Source: DASWIG01 sp036397835 (lineage in GTDB: Bacteria > Acidobacteriota > Thermoanaerobaculia > Multivoradales > J023). Taken from it: a DNA stretch of 18,627 nt. Each line of letters starts with the position of its first letter. Positions within the stretch are counted from its first letter, which is position 1. The DNA lies in NCBI GenBank assembly GCA_036397835.1, contig DASWIG010000056.1, forward strand, positions 1 to 18,627, written 5' to 3'. The position numbers and the translations under genes are program-made. Shown piece after piece: positions 1-8,222 of this stretch. The notes under the pieces are model-generated. The model was not told the DNA's origin. It made no database searches and worked only from the letters and a program-made list of their open reading frames with translations.

Positions 1-1
1 T

Positions 2-2997
2 CGCTCCATGAACGGCGCCTGGCGCTTCGCTTGGTCGCCGAGCCCCGCCACCCGCCCGCGCGGCTTCGAGGACGCCGGCTTCGACGACTCGGCCTGGGCA
101 ACGCTGCCGGTGCCGTCGAACTGGCAGCTCCACGGTTTCGACGTCCCGATCTACACCAACAGCAAGTACCCCTTCGAAATCGACCTCGAGCGTCCCCGCG
201 TGCCCCATGACGACAACCCCGTCGGGTCCTACCGCACGCGCTTCGAGGTCCCCGCGGACTGGCAGAGACGCCGGGTGCTGCTGGCGTTCGAAGGCGTCGA
301 CTCGGCCTTCTACGCCTGGGTCAACGGCGAGAGCGTCGGCTACAGCGAGGACTCGCGCCTGACCGTCGAATTCGACGTGACGGACCTCGTGACGCCGGGC
401 GTCAACGTGCTCGCCGTCGAGGTCTACCGTTGGAGCGACGGCTCGATCCTCGAGGACCAGGACATGTGGCGTCTCAGCGGCATCTTCCGCGACGTCTACG
501 TCCGGAGCGCGGGCCGCGTCCACGTGCGGGACGTGGAGGTGCGCACGGATCTCGACGACGCCTACGCCGACGCGTCGCTGTCCGTGTCGGCCTGGGTCGA
601 GAACCGCGGCGACGGGGGGGCCGCGGGCTCCGTCGCCCTTGAGCTGCGCGATCCGGACGGAGGGCCTGTCCTGGCGTCGGGGAGCCAGGAATTCAACGCG
701 GACGCGGGCCGCGAGTCCGTCGTCCGGCAGACGCTGGCGGTGGCGCGGCCGGAGCTGTGGACGGCCGAGACGCCGGCGCTCTACGAGCTGCTGGTGACGC
801 TGAAGGACGCGAGCGGGACGGTCGTCGAAGTGGTTCCGGTGTCCGTCGGCTTCCGCGAGGTGGAGGTCCGCGGCGGCCGCCTGCTCGTCAACGGACGCGC
901 CGTGCTGCTCAAGGGCGTCAACCGCCACGAGCACGACCGGACAGCGGACACCACGTGAGCCGCGAGTCGATGCTGCGCGACGTCTTTCTCATGAAGCGGC
1001 ACAACGTCAACGCGGTGCGGACGTCCCACTATCCTGACGATCCCGAGTGGCTGGAGCTTTGCGACCGCTACGGCCTGTACGTGATCGGCGAAGCGAATAT
1101 CGAGACCCACGAATTCGGGACGGAGCCGACGAACCTGATCGCCAACGACCCGACCTGGCGGCCGGCGATCCTCGACCGCGCCGCGCGCATGGTCGAGCGG
1201 GACAAGAACCATCCCTCGATCATCCTCTGGTCGATGGGCAACGAGGCGGGCGACGGACCGAGCTTCGCGGACGCCTACGCGCTGCTCCGCGAGCGCGACC
1301 CGTCGCGGCCGGTCCACTACGAGGGGTCGACGCGGCACGGCGGCTCGTCCGCCGACGTCAACTCCTTCATGTATCCGAGCGCCGAGCGGACGGCGGCCCT
1401 GGCGGACCAGCGCCCGGAGATGCCCCTGCTGCTGTGCGAGTACTCCCACGCCATGGGCAACAGCTCGGGCGGCCTCGAGGAGTACTGGGACCTCTTCTAC
1501 GCGGGGACCAACGCGCAGGGCGCGTTCGTGTGGGATTGGGTGGACCAGGGCCTGCGCCAGCCGGTGCCGGCCACCTATCGCACGTCTGACCGCGACACGT
1601 TCCTCGCCTACGGCGGCTGGTGGGAGGACCGGGCCGGCAAGTTCAACGACGGCAACTTCTGCATGAACGGCCTGGTGTCGGCGGACCGCGAGCCGCACCC
1701 CGGCCTCAAGGCGATCCAGTACGTCTACCGCTACGTCCACGCGTCGCCGGCCGCGTCCGACCCCACGCGCGTGCGGGTCCGCAACCGCTTCGACTTCATC
1801 GACGCTTCGGAGCTGGTGGAGGGACGCTGGAGCGTCAGCGGCGACGGCCGCCGGCTGGTGTCGGGCCGTTTGCCGGAGCTGGACGTTCCGCCCGGCGAGG
1901 AACGCGAGTACGCCCTGGAGATCCCGGACCTCCGTGAAGCCGGAGCGCGGGAGCTGTTTCTCGATCTGAGCTTCGTCCTCTCGCGCGACACGCCGTGGGC
2001 TCCGCGGGGTCACGAGCTGTCGTGGGAGCAGTGGCCGCTCGCCGTCCCTGAGCCGCCCGCCGAGCCCGCGGAGACGGTGCCGCCCCTGCGCGTCGTCGAC
2101 GGCGGCGCGACGATCCACTTCTCGGGGCCCGAGTTCGCCGCGGTCTTCGACCGTCTGCGGGCCGTCCTCACCGGCTACAGCTTCCGCGGCGTGCCGCTGC
2201 TCGAGCGGGGGCCGGTGCCGGACTTCTGGCGCGCGTCCACGGACAACGACCTGGGCGCGCGCAAGTCCTGGTGGGACCCGGCGGCCGTGGCCGTGTCCGA
2301 CGTCACCACCTGGCGCGACGCCGCCGCCACCTTCCGCGCCGTGGAAATCAAGCTGGAGCGTAAGGACGACTCCCACGCGTCGCTGACGGTCGAGGGCGAG
2401 CTGGCCCTGGTGGGCGCCAGGTACTCGACGACCTACCTCGTCGCCGGCGACGGCCGCATCGACGTCAAGGTCTCCTACACGCCGGGCCCGAAGACGCCCG
2501 CGATGCTTCCGCGTTTCGGCACCGAGCTGGTGGTGAGCCCCGGGCTGGAGCGGCTCACCTGGTACGGCCGCGGGCCCGCGCCCACCTACGTCGACCGCGC
2601 TTTCGAGCGCGTGGGCGCCTACGACTCGACCGTCACGGACGAATGGGTGGACTACTCCCGTCCGCAGGAGAACGGCAACAAGGTGGACGTGCGCTGGGTG
2701 GCGCTGACGAACGACGCGGGCGTCGGGCTGCTGGCCGAGGGGATGCCGCTCTTGAGCGTCGGCGCCCGCCACGTCACCAAGGCCGACATGGAGCAGGCGC
2801 GCTACTCCTTCGAGCTGCCGACCCGCGCCGAGACCTACCTCAACCTCGACCTGGCGCAGATGGGCGTCGGCGGGATCGACTCCTGGTCGTCGCTCGCCTA
2901 TCCGCTTCCGGCCTATCGCATCCCCGCCGACCGGCCGCACAGTTTCAGCTACCGCCTGCGTCCTCTCGCCGACGGGCCACCGCTGACGGGGGACTGA
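2..2997 (+). CDS. lacZ: LacZ-type beta-galactosidase (GH2), 5'-partial, one frameshift
   Basis: Hydrolyses terminal beta-galactosides such as lactose. The first in-window residues read RSMNGAWRF, which matches the LacZ segment at about residue 55 of the E. coli enzyme, so the true start lies left of the window. The order is the sugar-binding domain (IYTN, YSEDSR, WSDGS.LEDQDMWR), an Ig-like domain, the TIM barrel and the C-terminal small-chain domain (ENGNKVDVRW, MGVGGIDSW). The acid/base Glu lies in WSMGNEAGDG (codon 1243-1245) and the nucleophile Glu in LCEYSHAMGNS (codon 1438-1440). Both are present. Frame 2 is coding up to about 938 and frame 1 after it. Adding one base in the CC at 937-938 restores HEHDPDSGHHVSRES, the usual family sequence. 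Apart from this, length is full for the family. It is either a recent pseudogene or a sequencing error. No signal peptide can be judged because the 5' end is missing. Confidence 0.95.
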
Positions 2998-3049
2998 CGT
3001 GCTAGGCTGCTCCAGGCCCCCGATTTCGGCCGTGGAGGAATGGGCGATC

Positions 3050-3196
3050 ATGAAGACACTGAGCGCGAAAGTCCTGGATCCCAAACACTTGGAGCTCGCC
3101 GAGCCACTTCCCTCGACGACGGGAGAATGGATCCGGATCGTCATACCGGACGCTGACGACGAGACTTCGGATTGGCGGCTGGTGAGTATTCGATGA
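3050..3196 (+). CDS. Small antitoxin-like protein (48 aa)
   Basis: A short protein starting MKTLSAKVLDPKHLELAEPLP. The 'AKVLDP.HLEL..PL' opening followed by a short beta strand (IRIVIPD) and an acidic tail resembles small antitoxin-like proteins placed upstream of toxins in many environmental bacteria, loosely like DUF104 antitoxins. This assignment is from memory of the pattern, not a search. A GGAGG at 3034-3038, 11 bases before the ATG, supports this start over the GTG at 2999. It lies 52 bases after the lacZ stop on the same strand. The family usually has 60-80 residues, so this copy may be cut short. In another frame the sequence after 3190 reads VFDDLGYGKYDLFHRDG before a stop, so a frameshift near 3185 may have removed a longer tail. 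No toxin partner is recognisable next to it. Confidence 0.5.
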   Translation: MKTLSAKVLDPKHLELAEPLPSTTGEWIRIVIPDADDETSDWRLVSIR

Positions 3197-3355
3197 CCTC
3201 GGCTATGGCAAGTACGATCTCTTCCATCGTGACGGATGAAACTCTCCCTAGCCGGCGCACGACCGCGGGCCCGCCCGGTTCCTTGGATTTGGTACCATGG
3301 GCCACTCCGGAGCAGGATAGGAGCTCAGGAGCTTCACGGAGGTGGCCGGCCCGAA

Positions 3356-3778
3356 ATGCTGAACGCCCTGATGGCAGCCGAGGCCCTCAAGGTCGTCTTC
3401 GACCACGGCTTCGAGATCAAGGACGAGAACTTCGTCGAGCTGACCTTCGAGCAGTACGCTGCCCTCGAAGGACAAGGCACCGACATCTCGAGGCGATGGT
3501 TCCGACTGACCCGCGGGATCTTCGAAGACCGCAACAACCCGCCCGACGAGATCCCGATCGTCGACGAGAACGAGAAGGAGCGGATCGTGGCCGCGGTGCA
3601 GCTCGTCCACGACATGACGAGTCGGGCGGACCGTGCCTTCGGCGACTTCCGCGAACGTCTCGCCTGGCTCTCCGAAAGGCTCCCCGAGGCGATCACGGGA
3701 AAGCCGGCACCGCTCCGAGCCAGCCGCCGACAAGCGCTGCCAAGAAAGAGCACTTCGAGCGGCCGCAGGAACCAGTGA
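3356..3778 (+). CDS. Hypothetical protein (140 aa)
   Basis: I do not recognise the family. The ATG at 3356 follows a GGAGG at 3338-3342 and is preferred over the in-frame ATG at 3236, because residues encoded from 3236 to 3355 are Arg/Pro/Gly-rich and look non-coding, while third positions turn strongly G/C after 3356. The protein is soluble and charged. Residues about 1-45 are helical (NALMAAEALKVVFDHGF), then a RRWFRLTRGIFEDR segment, then a helix EKERIVAAVQLVHDMTSRAD, then FRERLAWLSERLPEAI. The last 25 residues are basic and low in complexity. No membrane segment or signal peptide is seen. It follows the antitoxin-like ORF by 160 bases on the same strand and is followed by a palindromic repeat. 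Confidence 0.55.
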   Translation: MLNALMAAEALKVVFDHGFEIKDENFVELTFEQYAALEGQGTDISRRWFRLTRGIFEDRNNPPDEIPIVDENEKERIVAAVQLVHDMTSRADRAFGDFRERLAWLSERLPEAITGKPAPLRASRRQALPRKSTSSGRRNQ

Positions 3779-3810
3779 AGGTAGAGAGCTGGCAGGCAGT
3801 CTGGTCTTCG

Positions 3811-3917
3811 AGCCCGCAGGGCGTAAGCCGGTAGCCGGGGATATTAATCCCCGGCGGCGGTCGGCGCCAGGAGCCGGGGGTTGAAACCCCCGGCTACCGG
3901 CTGTCGCCCTGCGGGCT
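3811..3917. repeat. 107-bp nested palindromic element (REPIN/BIME-like)
   Basis: The outer arms 3811-3840 and 3888-3917 are inverted copies matching at 28 of 30 positions, beginning AGCCCGCAGGGCG. Inside are two perfect hairpins: 3834-3855 (GCCGGGG, 8-base loop ATATTAAT, CCCCGGC) and 3872-3895 (AGCCGGGGG, 6-base loop TTGAAA, CCCCCGGCT). The core GCCGGTAGCCGGGG is therefore present twice in inverted orientation. This two-hairpin build is what REP doublets (REPINs/BIMEs) mobilised by RAYT transposases look like. It could also act as a transcription barrier between the + strand gene ending at 3778 and the - strand operon ending at 4004. No transposase is seen in the window. Confidence 0.85.
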
Positions 3918-4003
3918 AAAGGACGTTTGGCGAGCCAGCGAGCTAAGTTCCGAGCGAGCTATGTTCCATCCGATGCCCGTGGGAAGTGCGTAACGCCTCG
4001 AGG

Positions 4004-5032
4004 TCAGAGCCGCTCCCCGCGCAGGTGGAACGAGATCTGCGAGCCCGTCACCATGCTGCGGCCCGTGTAGAGAAAGATCAGGATCCACACCCCCTGCAGG
4101 AACAGGATCGCCACCGGATTCCACAAGCTCGCCAGTCCTGCCCCGAGGTCCGCGGCGACGGCGGACGCGCCGCCGAAGAACGGGACGAGCGCCGCCACGT
4201 AGACGATCGAGATCACGCTGAACCACTGGTAGGCGGTGATGCGGCCGCCGCCGCGCGCGTCGGCGCGGAGCTGCTCGGAGACGATCCGCCAGACCAGCGA
4301 GCCGACGAGCGTGACGAAGAGCGCCGTCAGCGGACGAGCGCGAAGCACCAGCCAAGCGCCCGCCAGCGACAGCACCGTGAGCACCACCGACGTCAAGGCC
4401 TGGATCGGCACCACCGGGACGCCCTCGAGCCCCGAGGCGTAGGAGATCTTGCGCGTCTTGCCCCGGAAGGTGAAGCCGAAGCGCGCGAAGAGCCGGCGCA
4501 GCGGCGCCGGCAGGCCGGCCAGCGGCTTGCCGTAGCAACAGCCGAAGCTGATGCAGGCCAGACGCCCGAAGCCCTCGCCGAGGACGAACGCCACCGCCAT
4601 AGCCGCCGTCAGCGGCATCACGTGACCCGCGTCGGTCACCGTCAGGACCAGCCACGGCGCCGCCAGGATGCCGACGAAGCCGCCGCCCGAGACCGTGAAG
4701 GTGGCCGCGTTGCGCTCCACGACCCTGGCGACGAGGCGCGCCGCCGGCGCCGAGAACGCCAGGATCAGCGCGACCAGCAGCAACGCGCGCCCGAGGGGCA
4801 GGGCGAGCGCGCGCGCCAGCACCAGGTAGACGGCGAGGCCGAGCGCGTAAGCGGTGGCCGAGAGCAGGCCGTAGTAGGTGAGGTTGAGGCCCTGCCAGCC
4901 GCCGTTCTCGGCGGGGCGCAGGGGCACCGAGGCCAGGATCTGCCAGCGCTCCCGCGGCAGCACGCGGAAGGCCCACGTGAAGACGGCGGCGAGCAGCAAG
5001 GCGAGCGTGAGGACGAAGGTCTCAGGCGTCAT
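4004..5032 (-). CDS. Lgt-like (prolipoprotein diacylglyceryl transferase family) membrane protein
   Basis: A 342-aa polytopic inner-membrane protein. Family features of Lgt are visible: YYGLLSATAYALG near residues 53-65 (Lgt has YGLM in this place), the signature-like GRLACISFGCCYGKP at 156-170, and RIVSEQLRAD...ITAYQWFS at 249-272, which matches the R..EF.R...GQ.LS region. Two departures from standard Lgt stand out. The HGG motif with the essential His is replaced by SGGGF at 115-119, and about 45 extra residues with their own membrane segment precede the first Lgt helix. It may therefore transfer a different lipid or act on a different acceptor. The ATG lies inside psd with an 11-base overlap, so translation is probably coupled. 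It is the last gene of a three-gene operon. Confidence 0.8.
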   Translation of the reverse strand: MTPETFVLTLALLLAAVFTWAFRVLPRERWQILASVPLRPAENGGWQGLNLTYYGLLSATAYALGLAVYLVLARALALPLGRALLLVALILAFSAPAARLVARVVERNAATFTVSGGGFVGILAAPWLVLTVTDAGHVMPLTAAMAVAFVLGEGFGRLACISFGCCYGKPLAGLPAPLRRLFARFGFTFRGKTRKISYASGLEGVPVVPIQALTSVVLTVLSLAGAWLVLRARPLTALFVTLVGSLVWRIVSEQLRADARGGGRITAYQWFSVISIVYVAALVPFFGGASAVAADLGAGLASLWNPVAILFLQGVWILIFLYTGRSMVTGSQISFHLRGERL

Positions 5033-6032
5033 TCGTGATCCTCGTGGCGATGGTCGAGCGCACCGGCACGTCGGTCTCCACCAGGGGACGCGCGAAGGCG
5101 TGCGAGAAGTGGCTGGCGACGTCGGCGCGGGCGAGGTTGCGCAGGAGGTCGTCGGCGAAACGCACGCGGCCGGGCTCGAAGAGCAGGACGTCGGTGCTGC
5201 TGCCCGGACGGTAGAGGCTCTTGGGAAGGCCCTTGTCGAGGAAGTCGCCGACGGCGATGGGCGCCGGATCGTCGTAGCGCTCGGCGCTGTAGCACTGGCG
5301 CACTTCGCCGATCATCAGCGCCGCCACCTCGATCATCGCCAGGCGGCCGACGCCGGTGCCGCCCTCGACGTCGGTGTCGAAGACGGTGACGACCCGCTTG
5401 TTCTTGGAGTAGGGCGTCACCATCTCGACGACCGCGGCGGGATGGCACGAGTGATAGGTGCCCGCCACCTCGTAGAGGTCGACCACCCGGCCCGCGACGG
5501 GCGTGTGGTTGTAGTGGTATTTGTCGGGGGTCAGGCGGAAGACGGCGAAGTCGCCGTGACGGAAGACGTCCGGCCACGGCGAGCCGGCGCCGAGCAGCTC
5601 GTCGAGGTCGAAGAACTTGCCCTTGAGGAAGACGTGGGACTCGCTCGCCAGCGAGCCTACGATCACCCGCGCGTCGGCCGGCGCCGCCACGTGCCCGGCG
5701 TCGGTCGACATCGGGCGGCTGTCCCAGTAGCGGATGCGGCGCTCGAAGATCTTGCGCGGCGTGTCGAAAAAATCGGGCGGCTCCGCGCACTCCGACAGGT
5801 CGACCCCCACCGAACGCAGGAAGCCGCGGCTGCCGAGGAGGCGCGGCGCCAGGGGCAGGTCGAACTGGACGGCTCCGAGCAGCCACGAGACGCGGCGGCT
5901 GGTCAAAGCGCGGAAGAGGACCGGCGCGCTCTCGCGGGCGCGCGAGTAGAGGAAGCGCACCACGCGGTCGCCGAAGAGCTGCTCGTCGACGACGCGCCGG
6001 GTCGTCCTCTCGACGTAGGCGTGGCGGCTCAA
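5022..6032 (-). CDS. psd: Phosphatidylserine decarboxylase proenzyme
   Basis: Converts phosphatidylserine to phosphatidylethanolamine at the inner membrane, using a pyruvoyl group made by self-cleavage. The 336-aa protein has all three residues of the known Asp/His/Ser set: Asp120 in APADARV (usually PADG), His176 in KYHYNHTP, and the self-cleavage site in PGSST (Gly277-Ser278) followed by LLFEPG. Other family blocks are SHVFLKGKFFDLDELLG and VFDTDVEGGTGVG. About 45 residues follow the usual C-terminal LFEPG...RF, and about 105 precede the core. The chosen start is TTG at 6032, which has GGAGG 7 bases upstream and overlaps the stop of the upstream gene as TTGA. No ATG gives a full-length protein in this frame except by running far into the upstream gene. 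Confidence 0.93.
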   Translation of the reverse strand: MSRHAYVERTTRRVVDEQLFGDRVVRFLYSRARESAPVLFRALTSRRVSWLLGAVQFDLPLAPRLLGSRGFLRSVGVDLSECAEPPDFFDTPRKIFERRIRYWDSRPMSTDAGHVAAPADARVIVGSLASESHVFLKGKFFDLDELLGAGSPWPDVFRHGDFAVFRLTPDKYHYNHTPVAGRVVDLYEVAGTYHSCHPAAVVEMVTPYSKNKRVVTVFDTDVEGGTGVGRLAMIEVAALMIGEVRQCYSAERYDDPAPIAVGDFLDKGLPKSLYRPGSSTDVLLFEPGRVRFADDLLRNLARADVASHFSHAFARPLVETDVPVRSTIATRITNDA

Positions 6033-7525
6033 CCCACGGCCTCCAGCCGCGCCGCCGGAGCGTTCTGCTCGAGGTGCTCGGCCCACACGAAGACGTGGAC
6101 GAGCCGCCGCAGCTCCTCGGCCGTCAGGCGCTCGTCGGCGAGGTCGCCGCGGCTGCGCAGCAGGTGCTCGCGCAGCTTGACCGGCAGATAGAGGGATATG
6201 CGCGGGTCGAAGACGCCGAGCTCTTCGAGGTCGCGCTTCAGGCGCTCGCCGTTGCCGAGGCGGCCGTCGAGGGCCGGGCTCTCGTCGGTCGACATCAGGG
6301 CCACGGGATAGTCCATCAGGCGGAAGTCGGGCACGAAATCGCCGCGCAGGCGGAAGAGCGCGCTCGCCGCGCGGTCGAGCCACGGCGGCCCGAACGGCGT
6401 CAGCGGACGACCGAGCACCCGGTTCCTCGCCTTCTTCTTCCATCGCCGCCAGATCATGCGCAGGTGGGTGTAGTCGAGCTCGTGGGGCAGGAAGCCGAGC
6501 GCCCGCTCGGGATGGAAGTCGTGGAACGCGAGGCGGTAGGGCGCCGCGCTGTAGGTGCCGACGAAAAGCGGCAGGAAGTGCTCGACGACCTTGATCACGA
6601 GGTCGCCGAGGTGCTTTTCGTGGGCCGCGTCGAAGGCCGAGCCGGAGGCGAGGAGGGCGCCGAGCTTGCGGCTGCCCAGGCTCACGTGGGTGCCGTTGTT
6701 GGCGAGGCTGGTGTCGGAGCCGCGCGGCAGCAGGGCCAGGTTGTTGAGCAGGATGCCGGCGTCGCAGAGCTTGGCCACGGCGTTCAGGTGGCTGCGGCCG
6801 AGGGCCTGGTGGCAGAGCACCATGTACTGCTGCTTGGCCTCGCCGTCCTCCCACGGCAGGCAGGGGCTGATGAAGAGCTCGCGATAGAAGTTGTCGGAGA
6901 GGGTGCGGTTGAGCAGCTTCTGGCGCTGCGGCGTGTTGGGCGAGAAGAAGACCATCGCCTGCTGGCCGCCGCGGCGCAGGCCGAATTTCTCGTTGGCGTA
7001 GGCCACCAGCAGGTGGCTCAGGAGGAAGCGCTTGGCCGTCTCGCGGGCGAGCTCGCGGCCCGGCGGGGCGCAGCGCACCACGTGCAACGACAACGTCTCG
7101 GGCGACGTGTTGTCGTTGAGGAAACGCGTCAGCATCGCCTGTCCCGTCGCTTCCACCTGCGGCGGCAGCGTGCTGTTGCCGCCCAGCGCGTCGACGAGGG
7201 CGAGGTTCAGGAGGTAGCTGATCGGCACCCGCACGGCCTCGCGGCCGTCGGTCTCCAGGATGAAGCGGCCGGCGTCGCCGCGGCGGGGGGAGTCCGGGTT
7301 CGTGCGCTCGGCGCGCAGGTCCTCGTGCAGCATGCGGCACGCCGAACGTTCCAGGAGGGCTTTGGGAAAGCGCACCCAACTGTTCTCCCACACGCCTTCC
7401 GGGTTGTCGCTCAGGTACTCCTCGAGCCCGCGGATCTGGCTCTGCGGGGTCTCGCCGGCGCGGATCCGTTTCTGCACGTTGGCGAGGTAGCGCGAGCGCT
7501 CGATCACCCGCGGCCATGGGCTCAA
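6029..7525 (-). CDS. Uncharacterised conserved-looking protein (498 aa), first gene of psd operon
   Basis: I do not recognise the family. It is a soluble-looking protein of 498 residues with strong third-position G/C throughout and no signal peptide or clear membrane helix. Notable segments are DNFYRELFISPCLPWEDGE (about 211-229), SDTSLANNGTHVSLGSRKLG (about 270-289), and a His/Trp-rich block GTYSAAPYRLAFHDFHPE...LPHELDYTHLRMIWRRWKKKA (about 323-366), whose His and Asp/Glu residues could form a catalytic or metal site. The proposed start is TTG at 7525 (MSPWPRVIE). The ribosome-binding site is poor, and a weak promoter (CTTTCA, 16 bases, TATTTA) lies just upstream. Its stop overlaps the TTG start of psd, so its product is probably needed together with Psd and the Lgt-like protein. 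A lipid-related role is inferred from context only. Confidence 0.8.
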   Translation of the reverse strand: MSPWPRVIERSRYLANVQKRIRAGETPQSQIRGLEEYLSDNPEGVWENSWVRFPKALLERSACRMLHEDLRAERTNPDSPRRGDAGRFILETDGREAVRVPISYLLNLALVDALGGNSTLPPQVEATGQAMLTRFLNDNTSPETLSLHVVRCAPPGRELARETAKRFLLSHLLVAYANEKFGLRRGGQQAMVFFSPNTPQRQKLLNRTLSDNFYRELFISPCLPWEDGEAKQQYMVLCHQALGRSHLNAVAKLCDAGILLNNLALLPRGSDTSLANNGTHVSLGSRKLGALLASGSAFDAAHEKHLGDLVIKVVEHFLPLFVGTYSAAPYRLAFHDFHPERALGFLPHELDYTHLRMIWRRWKKKARNRVLGRPLTPFGPPWLDRAASALFRLRGDFVPDFRLMDYPVALMSTDESPALDGRLGNGERLKRDLEELGVFDPRISLYLPVKLREHLLRSRGDLADERLTAEELRRLVHVFVWAEHLEQNAPAARLEAVG

Positions 7526-7584
7526 CCTAGCCGACGAAGATAAATACCGCGTGAGCGCGGCATGAAAGGTAGCACCGTTTTCCC

Positions 7585-8160
7585 TTGCGCGACCGGACGA
7601 CCGGAGCCCTCGCCGCCCGCACGCGTCTGCTCACCCAGGAGCAGTCGATGCTCGCCGGCGGCTTCCGCGCCGGCCGCGACTTCCGGCTCGAGCCGCTGCT
7701 GGGCGGGCGCCGGCTCTTCGTCGAGGCCAGCCGCACCATGGTCCACCCGGACTACCGCGGGACGAACGCCGTCCTCGCCCTGTGGTCGGGAGTAGAGCCC
7801 TTTCTCGTCGACTACGGCTACGACCATCTCTTCACCGCGGTGGAGATCCCGCTGAGCGCGGGTCCCGGGGCGGTGCGGGCTCTCGTCCGCGACCTGCTGG
7901 ACGAGCGCGGCTGTCCGCCGGAGCTGCGGGTGGCGCCGCGGCTGCCGTTGCCCAACATGTGCCGCGGCCAGGTGCCGGCGTGCGCGCCGCCCGCCGGGCT
8001 GGATGCCTTGCGGTGCCGCGGCGCGCGGGTCTGCGGCGAGGCGTCCTGGGATCCGCGGAGAGGGAGCGCGGTCGTCCTCTTGTTGCTCGACGGCCAGGAA
8101 CGACCGGCCGATTCTACTCGGAGTTGGGACATGCCTCCCAGCCACTCCCGTCGCCGGTAG
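7585..8160 (+). pseudogene. OlsB-like GNAT N-acyltransferase, N-terminally truncated
   Basis: The sequence from LRDRTTGALAARTRLLT through GGFRAGRDFRLEPLL, FVEASRTMVHPDYRG, DYLFTAVEIPL-like (DHLFTAVEIPLS) and GARVCGEASWDP..GSAVVLLLLD is the pattern of OlsB-type acyl-ACP N-acyltransferases, which make lyso-ornithine lipid, and of relatives in haemolysin-like families. The reading frame enters the domain about 80-100 residues late. The bases before 7585 belong to the 5' end of the divergent operon and hold no start with the missing N-terminal part. After about base 8100 the frame becomes unlike the family. A +1 shift there reads GRFYSELGHAS, which suggests a further lesion. It is most likely a non-functional remnant. 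The position head-to-head with the psd operon is notable because both concern membrane lipids. Confidence 0.7.
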
Positions 8161-8222
8161 GCGCGCCGCCATCCTTGCTCGCGAGCGGCTTCTCCAGGAG
8201 CCGTGCGCAGGGGCTCGCTCAT
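8130..8222 (-). other. Possible truncated ORF coupled to the ATPase remnant
   Basis: On the minus strand an ATG at 8222-8220 overlaps the TGA that closes the ATPase-remnant reading (ATGA overlap at 8222-8219). It begins MSEPLRTAPGEAAREQGWRRAYR and loses coding character after about 35 residues, where it meets the acyltransferase remnant of the opposite strand. The overlap looks like a translationally coupled start of a downstream gene whose body has been lost. No family is recognised. Confidence 0.25.

Noticed and set aside
781..3144. 787-codon minus-strand open frame opposite lacZ
   Set aside because: It has low-complexity Arg/Val/Ala-rich sequence with no family motifs and mirrors the strong third-position G/C of lacZ. 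It is a shadow of a GC-rich gene.
5022..7517. 831-codon minus-strand fusion of psd with an upstream extension
   Set aside because: The extension before the TTG at 6032 is a Pro/Arg/Ala-rich shadow of the 498-aa gene in another frame. Psd alone has the family's length and its own ribosome-binding site.
6074..7543. 489-codon plus-strand open frame opposite the 498-aa gene
   Set aside because: The minus-strand product has normal protein composition and fits an overlapping operon. The plus-strand frame is Arg/Val/Gly/Glu low-complexity.
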